In this document: positions 61,794 through 64,000 of the stretch, piece after piece | How positions within the stretch are numbered: the stretch's first letter is position 1 | How the letters are laid out: each line of letters opens with the position of its first letter | Notes under the pieces: model-generated | What the model saw: the letters and a program-made list of their open reading frames with translations, nothing else | Databases searched by the model: none | Told to the model about the DNA's origin: nothing | Program-made: the position numbers and the translations under genes | DNA from: Chersky-840 sp035604715 | Lineage (GTDB): Bacteria; Actinomycetota; Acidimicrobiia; Acidimicrobiales; UBA8190 | DNA length: 64,000 bases | NCBI GenBank assembly: GCA_963731665.1 | Contig: CAVSWP010000010.1 | Coordinates: 62,001-126,000 of the forward strand | Reading direction: 5' to 3'

Positions 61794-63569
61794 GTGACAA
61801 CTGTCAGACTGATCGGTCCGGGAAGGGCCGGTCGTTCACTGGCGGCGGCCTTGGCCGACGCCGGATGCGATGTCCGGGAGGTGTTGTCGCGCCGCCACGA
61901 GTTGGCGCAGGCCGCCCGGGGCGTCGACGTCCTGGTGATCGCCACGCCCGACTCGGTCATCGCCCGGGTCGCCGCGCAGGTCGTGCCCGTGCCCGGCACC
62001 GTGGTGGTGCACCTGTCGGGGGCGCTCGGCCTCGATGTGCTGTCCCCGCATCCCCGGCGGGCGTCGTTGCACCCGCTCGTGCCCCTGCCCTCACCCGAGG
62101 TCGGCCGGGTGCGCCTGCGTAGCGGGATCACCTTCGCCGTGGCCGGAGAGCCCGTGGCCGCCGAGCTGGCCCGCTTGCTCGGTGGCACGGTGGTGGCCGT
62201 CGACGACGAGCACCGCGCCGCCTACCACGCCGCGGCGTGCATCGCCTCGAACCACCTGGTGGCGCTCATGGGCCAGGTCGAGCGGGTGGCGACGTCGGCG
62301 GGGCTCGACCTCGACGCCTTCCTGGGCCTGGCCCGTGCCGCGCTCACCGACGTGGCCGAGCTGGGGCCGACCTCGGCGCTGACCGGCCCGGCGGCGCGCG
62401 GCGACGACGCCACCCTCGAGCGTCACCGCACGACGCTGGAGCCCTCCGAGCTCCCCGGCTACGAGGCCGGGGTGGCCCTGGCCCGTCGACTGGCGTCGGA
62501 TGGCCGGACCGAGGAACGGGCCCGAAACCGTCCGGCGCGCGCCGGCCAGTCCCGCCCGGCCGGAGTCACTTCGTCGCGGGCCACGTCGGCCCGAGCCGCA
62601 TCGGCCCAGAGCACGGCCCTGCCTACGGGCCGCCGGGCCCGGCGGGCGGGAGGCATGCGGGTGGTGACGTCGGCCAAGGAGTTCTCCGACCTTCTCGAGA
62701 CCCAGCGCGCCCTGGGGCGCAGCGTGGGCCTGGTGCCCACCATGGGGGCGCTGCACGACGGGCACCGGTCGCTCATCGAGCGGGCCGCCGCGCAGTGCGA
62801 CGTTGTGGCCGTGACGGTGTTCGTCAATCCGCTGCAGTTCAACGACGCGCGCGATCTGGCCGCCTACCCGCGCGACCTCGAGGGCGACGCCGCCGTGGCC
62901 CGATCGGCGGGGGCGTCGGTGGTGTTCGCGCCGTCGGTGCAGGAGATGTACGGCGCCCAGCCGGCCGCCATGGCGTCGAGCGTCCATGTCGAGGGCGTGA
63001 GCGAAGGGCTCGAAGGCGGCTCGCGCCCCGGGCACTTCGACGGGGTGGCCACGGTGGTGGCCAAGTTGTTCTCGCTGTCGGGTCGCTGCCGGGCGTACTT
63101 CGGCGAGAAGGACTACCAGCAGCTGGCCGTGGTCCGCCGCATGGTGGACGACCTGTCGATGCCGGTGACCGTGGTGGGGTGTCCGACGGTGCGCGAGCTC
63201 GACGGGCTGGCGTTGTCGAGTCGCAACACCCGGCTGTCGACCGACGAGCGCCACGGCGCGCTGGCCCTGTGGCGTGCCCTGCGCGCCGGGCGCGCCTGCG
63301 TGGAGCGCGGCGAGCGCGACCCCGGTCGGGTGGGCGCCGCCATGATGGCGGTGCTCACCGGCGAGCCCCTCGTCACGCCCGACTATGTCGCCGTGGTGGA
63401 CCCCCAGTCCCTGCGGTGCCCGCCCGAGGTGCGCGGCGAGGTGCGCCTCCTGGTGGCGGCGCGCGTGGGCGAGGTCAGGCTCATCGACAACGACAGCGCC
63501 CGCGGGGCGGGCGGCGCCGTGGGCGGCGGGGAGGATCTCGTGTTGGTCAACACCGGAGAGGAGCGCTGA
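61794..63569 (+). CDS. panC: DUF2520 (PanG-like) domain fused to pantothenate synthetase PanC
   Basis: 591 residues from GTG 61794, with GAGAGGGG as Shine-Dalgarno. Residues ~1-235 are a Rossmann/DUF2520 protein (VRLIGPGRAGRSLAAALADA; LVIATPDSVIARVAAQVV; HLSGALGLDVL; ACIASNHLVALMGQ), related to the ketopantoate reductase PanG. A ~50-residue Arg/Ala/Ser linker follows. Residues ~288-591 are PanC: LVPTMGALHDGHRSLIERA, FVNPLQFN, RPGHFDGVATVVAKLFSL, FGEKDYQQL and LALSSRNTRLS. The fusion would join ketopantoate reduction to pantoate-beta-alanine ligation. An internal start (ATG 62655 or GTG 62661/62664 after GGGAGG) could also yield PanC alone. Confidence 0.9.
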   Translation: MTTVRLIGPGRAGRSLAAALADAGCDVREVLSRRHELAQAARGVDVLVIATPDSVIARVAAQVVPVPGTVVVHLSGALGLDVLSPHPRRASLHPLVPLPSPEVGRVRLRSGITFAVAGEPVAAELARLLGGTVVAVDDEHRAAYHAAACIASNHLVALMGQVERVATSAGLDLDAFLGLARAALTDVAELGPTSALTGPAARGDDATLERHRTTLEPSELPGYEAGVALARRLASDGRTEERARNRPARAGQSRPAGVTSSRATSARAASAQSTALPTGRRARRAGGMRVVTSAKEFSDLLETQRALGRSVGLVPTMGALHDGHRSLIERAAAQCDVVAVTVFVNPLQFNDARDLAAYPRDLEGDAAVARSAGASVVFAPSVQEMYGAQPAAMASSVHVEGVSEGLEGGSRPGHFDGVATVVAKLFSLSGRCRAYFGEKDYQQLAVVRRMVDDLSMPVTVVGCPTVRELDGLALSSRNTRLSTDERHGALALWRALRAGRACVERGERDPGRVGAAMMAVLTGEPLVTPDYVAVVDPQSLRCPPEVRGEVRLLVAARVGEVRLIDNDSARGAGGAVGGGEDLVLVNTGEER

Positions 63570-63570
63570 G

Positions 63571-63963
63571 ATGCGCCGGCGGATGATGAAGTCGAAGATC
63601 CACCGGGCCACGGTGACCGACGCCAACCTCGACTACGTCGGTTCCATCAGCCTCGATCCCGAGTTGATGGCGTTGGCCGACATCCTCGAGTACGAACAGG
63701 TGACGGTGCTCGACATCGACAACGGGGCCCGCTTCGAGACCTACGCCATCGTGGGTGGGCCCGGTGAGGTGTGCCTCAACGGGGCCGCGGCGCGGCTGGT
63801 GCACCGGGGCGACAAGGTGATCGTCATCACCTACGCCGACTACGAGGCGGCCGAGCTGGCCGGGTTCGAGCCCACCGTGGTCCACGTGGACGCCGCCAAC
63901 GCCGTGGTGGACCACACCCGGGCGCGCCTGCACGACGCCTTGCGCCCGGCCGTCTCGGGCTGA
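63571..63963 (+). CDS. panD: Aspartate 1-decarboxylase
   Basis: 130 residues from ATG 63571, one base after the panC stop (start at 63583 or 63586 also possible). The self-cleavage site Gly24-Ser25 lies in LDYVGSISLD and would yield the pyruvoyl cofactor on Ser25. GARFETYAIVGGPGEVCLNG and VIVITYADYEAAELAGFEP complete the fold. It makes beta-alanine, the second PanC substrate, so the two are logically coupled. Confidence 0.96.
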   Translation: MRRRMMKSKIHRATVTDANLDYVGSISLDPELMALADILEYEQVTVLDIDNGARFETYAIVGGPGEVCLNGAAARLVHRGDKVIVITYADYEAAELAGFEPTVVHVDAANAVVDHTRARLHDALRPAVSG

Positions 63964-63968
63964 GCCAC

Positions 63969-63995
63969 GGCGCCCGGCGCAGGGTTCGGGGCGCC
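63969..63995 (+). terminator. Candidate hairpin after panD
   Basis: GGCGCCC (63969-63975) can pair with GGGCGCC (63989-63995) around a 13-base loop, starting 5 bases after the panD stop. No U-tract; weak, and the window ends right after it. Confidence 0.3.
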
Positions 63996-64000
63996 ACGGG

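Overview
The window is high-GC bacterial chromosome with an actinobacterial gene order. Three blocks support this: zinc metalloprotease-tilS-hpt-folE-folP-folB-folK-panC-panD, topA-tmk-holB, and paired TrkA proteins next to an APC permease. Other actinobacterial traits are a SigR/RsrA-type redox pair, many GTG starts, and several start codons preceded closely by a -10 hexamer with no Shine-Dalgarno, which suggests leaderless mRNAs. My best guess is the class Acidimicrobiia, probably an uncultivated member; the class is inferred, not proven.

Region 1 (1-17.1 kb) is a surface-polysaccharide and signalling block whose base composition looks less GC-rich than the rest. On the minus strand are a bi-domain oxidoreductase (cut by a frameshift near base 171 and by the window edge), AsnB and a GT4 glycosyltransferase. 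Next come a membrane protein with an 11-residue repeat tail and a transmembrane Ser/Thr kinase, with an FHA-nucleotidyl-cyclase gene facing away from the kinase. They are followed by a secreted Ig-like protein, a large DUF4012 membrane protein, a Wzz/BY-kinase, a WbaP-type phosphoglycosyltransferase and a lipoprotein with three near-identical IPT/TIG repeats.

Region 2 (17.1-35.1 kb) is accessory and regulatory. It holds a GGDEF-EAL protein, small enzymes and conserved unknowns (one 57-codon basic protein is very easily missed), a Kelch/propeller membrane protein, and a TetR / cNMP-binding flavoprotein / PhyH operon. After these come an aquaporin and lipoprotein, a KdpD-type sensor split into two divergent genes with a KdpE-like regulator, and a PAS-PAS-GAF NarL-type kinase.

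Region 3 (35.2-53.98 kb) is housekeeping: glnE, nadE, a primary-type sigma factor, a 24-residue membrane micro-protein, a HAD phosphatase, two TrkA proteins, an APC permease (frameshifted near 45,982 and followed in the same frame by an OB-fold domain), a K+-independent-type H+-pyrophosphatase, topA, tmk and holB.

Region 4 (54.0-64.0 kb) has tRNA-Thr(CGT), an unknown protein, an ECF sigma/anti-sigma pair, and a zinc-ribbon micro-protein. The cofactor run follows: metalloprotease, tilS, hpt, folE, folP, a phosphatase-fold protein lacking its catalytic Cys, folB, folK, a DUF2520-PanC fusion and panD. It links tRNA-Ile lysidine formation, purine salvage, folate and pantothenate synthesis.

Most promising for novelty are the kinase/FHA-cyclase module beside the polysaccharide genes, the DUF2520-PanC fusion, the pseudo-phosphatase in the folate operon, the split KdpD, and the permease/OB-fold join. 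No CRISPR array, insertion sequence, prophage or classic defence system was seen.
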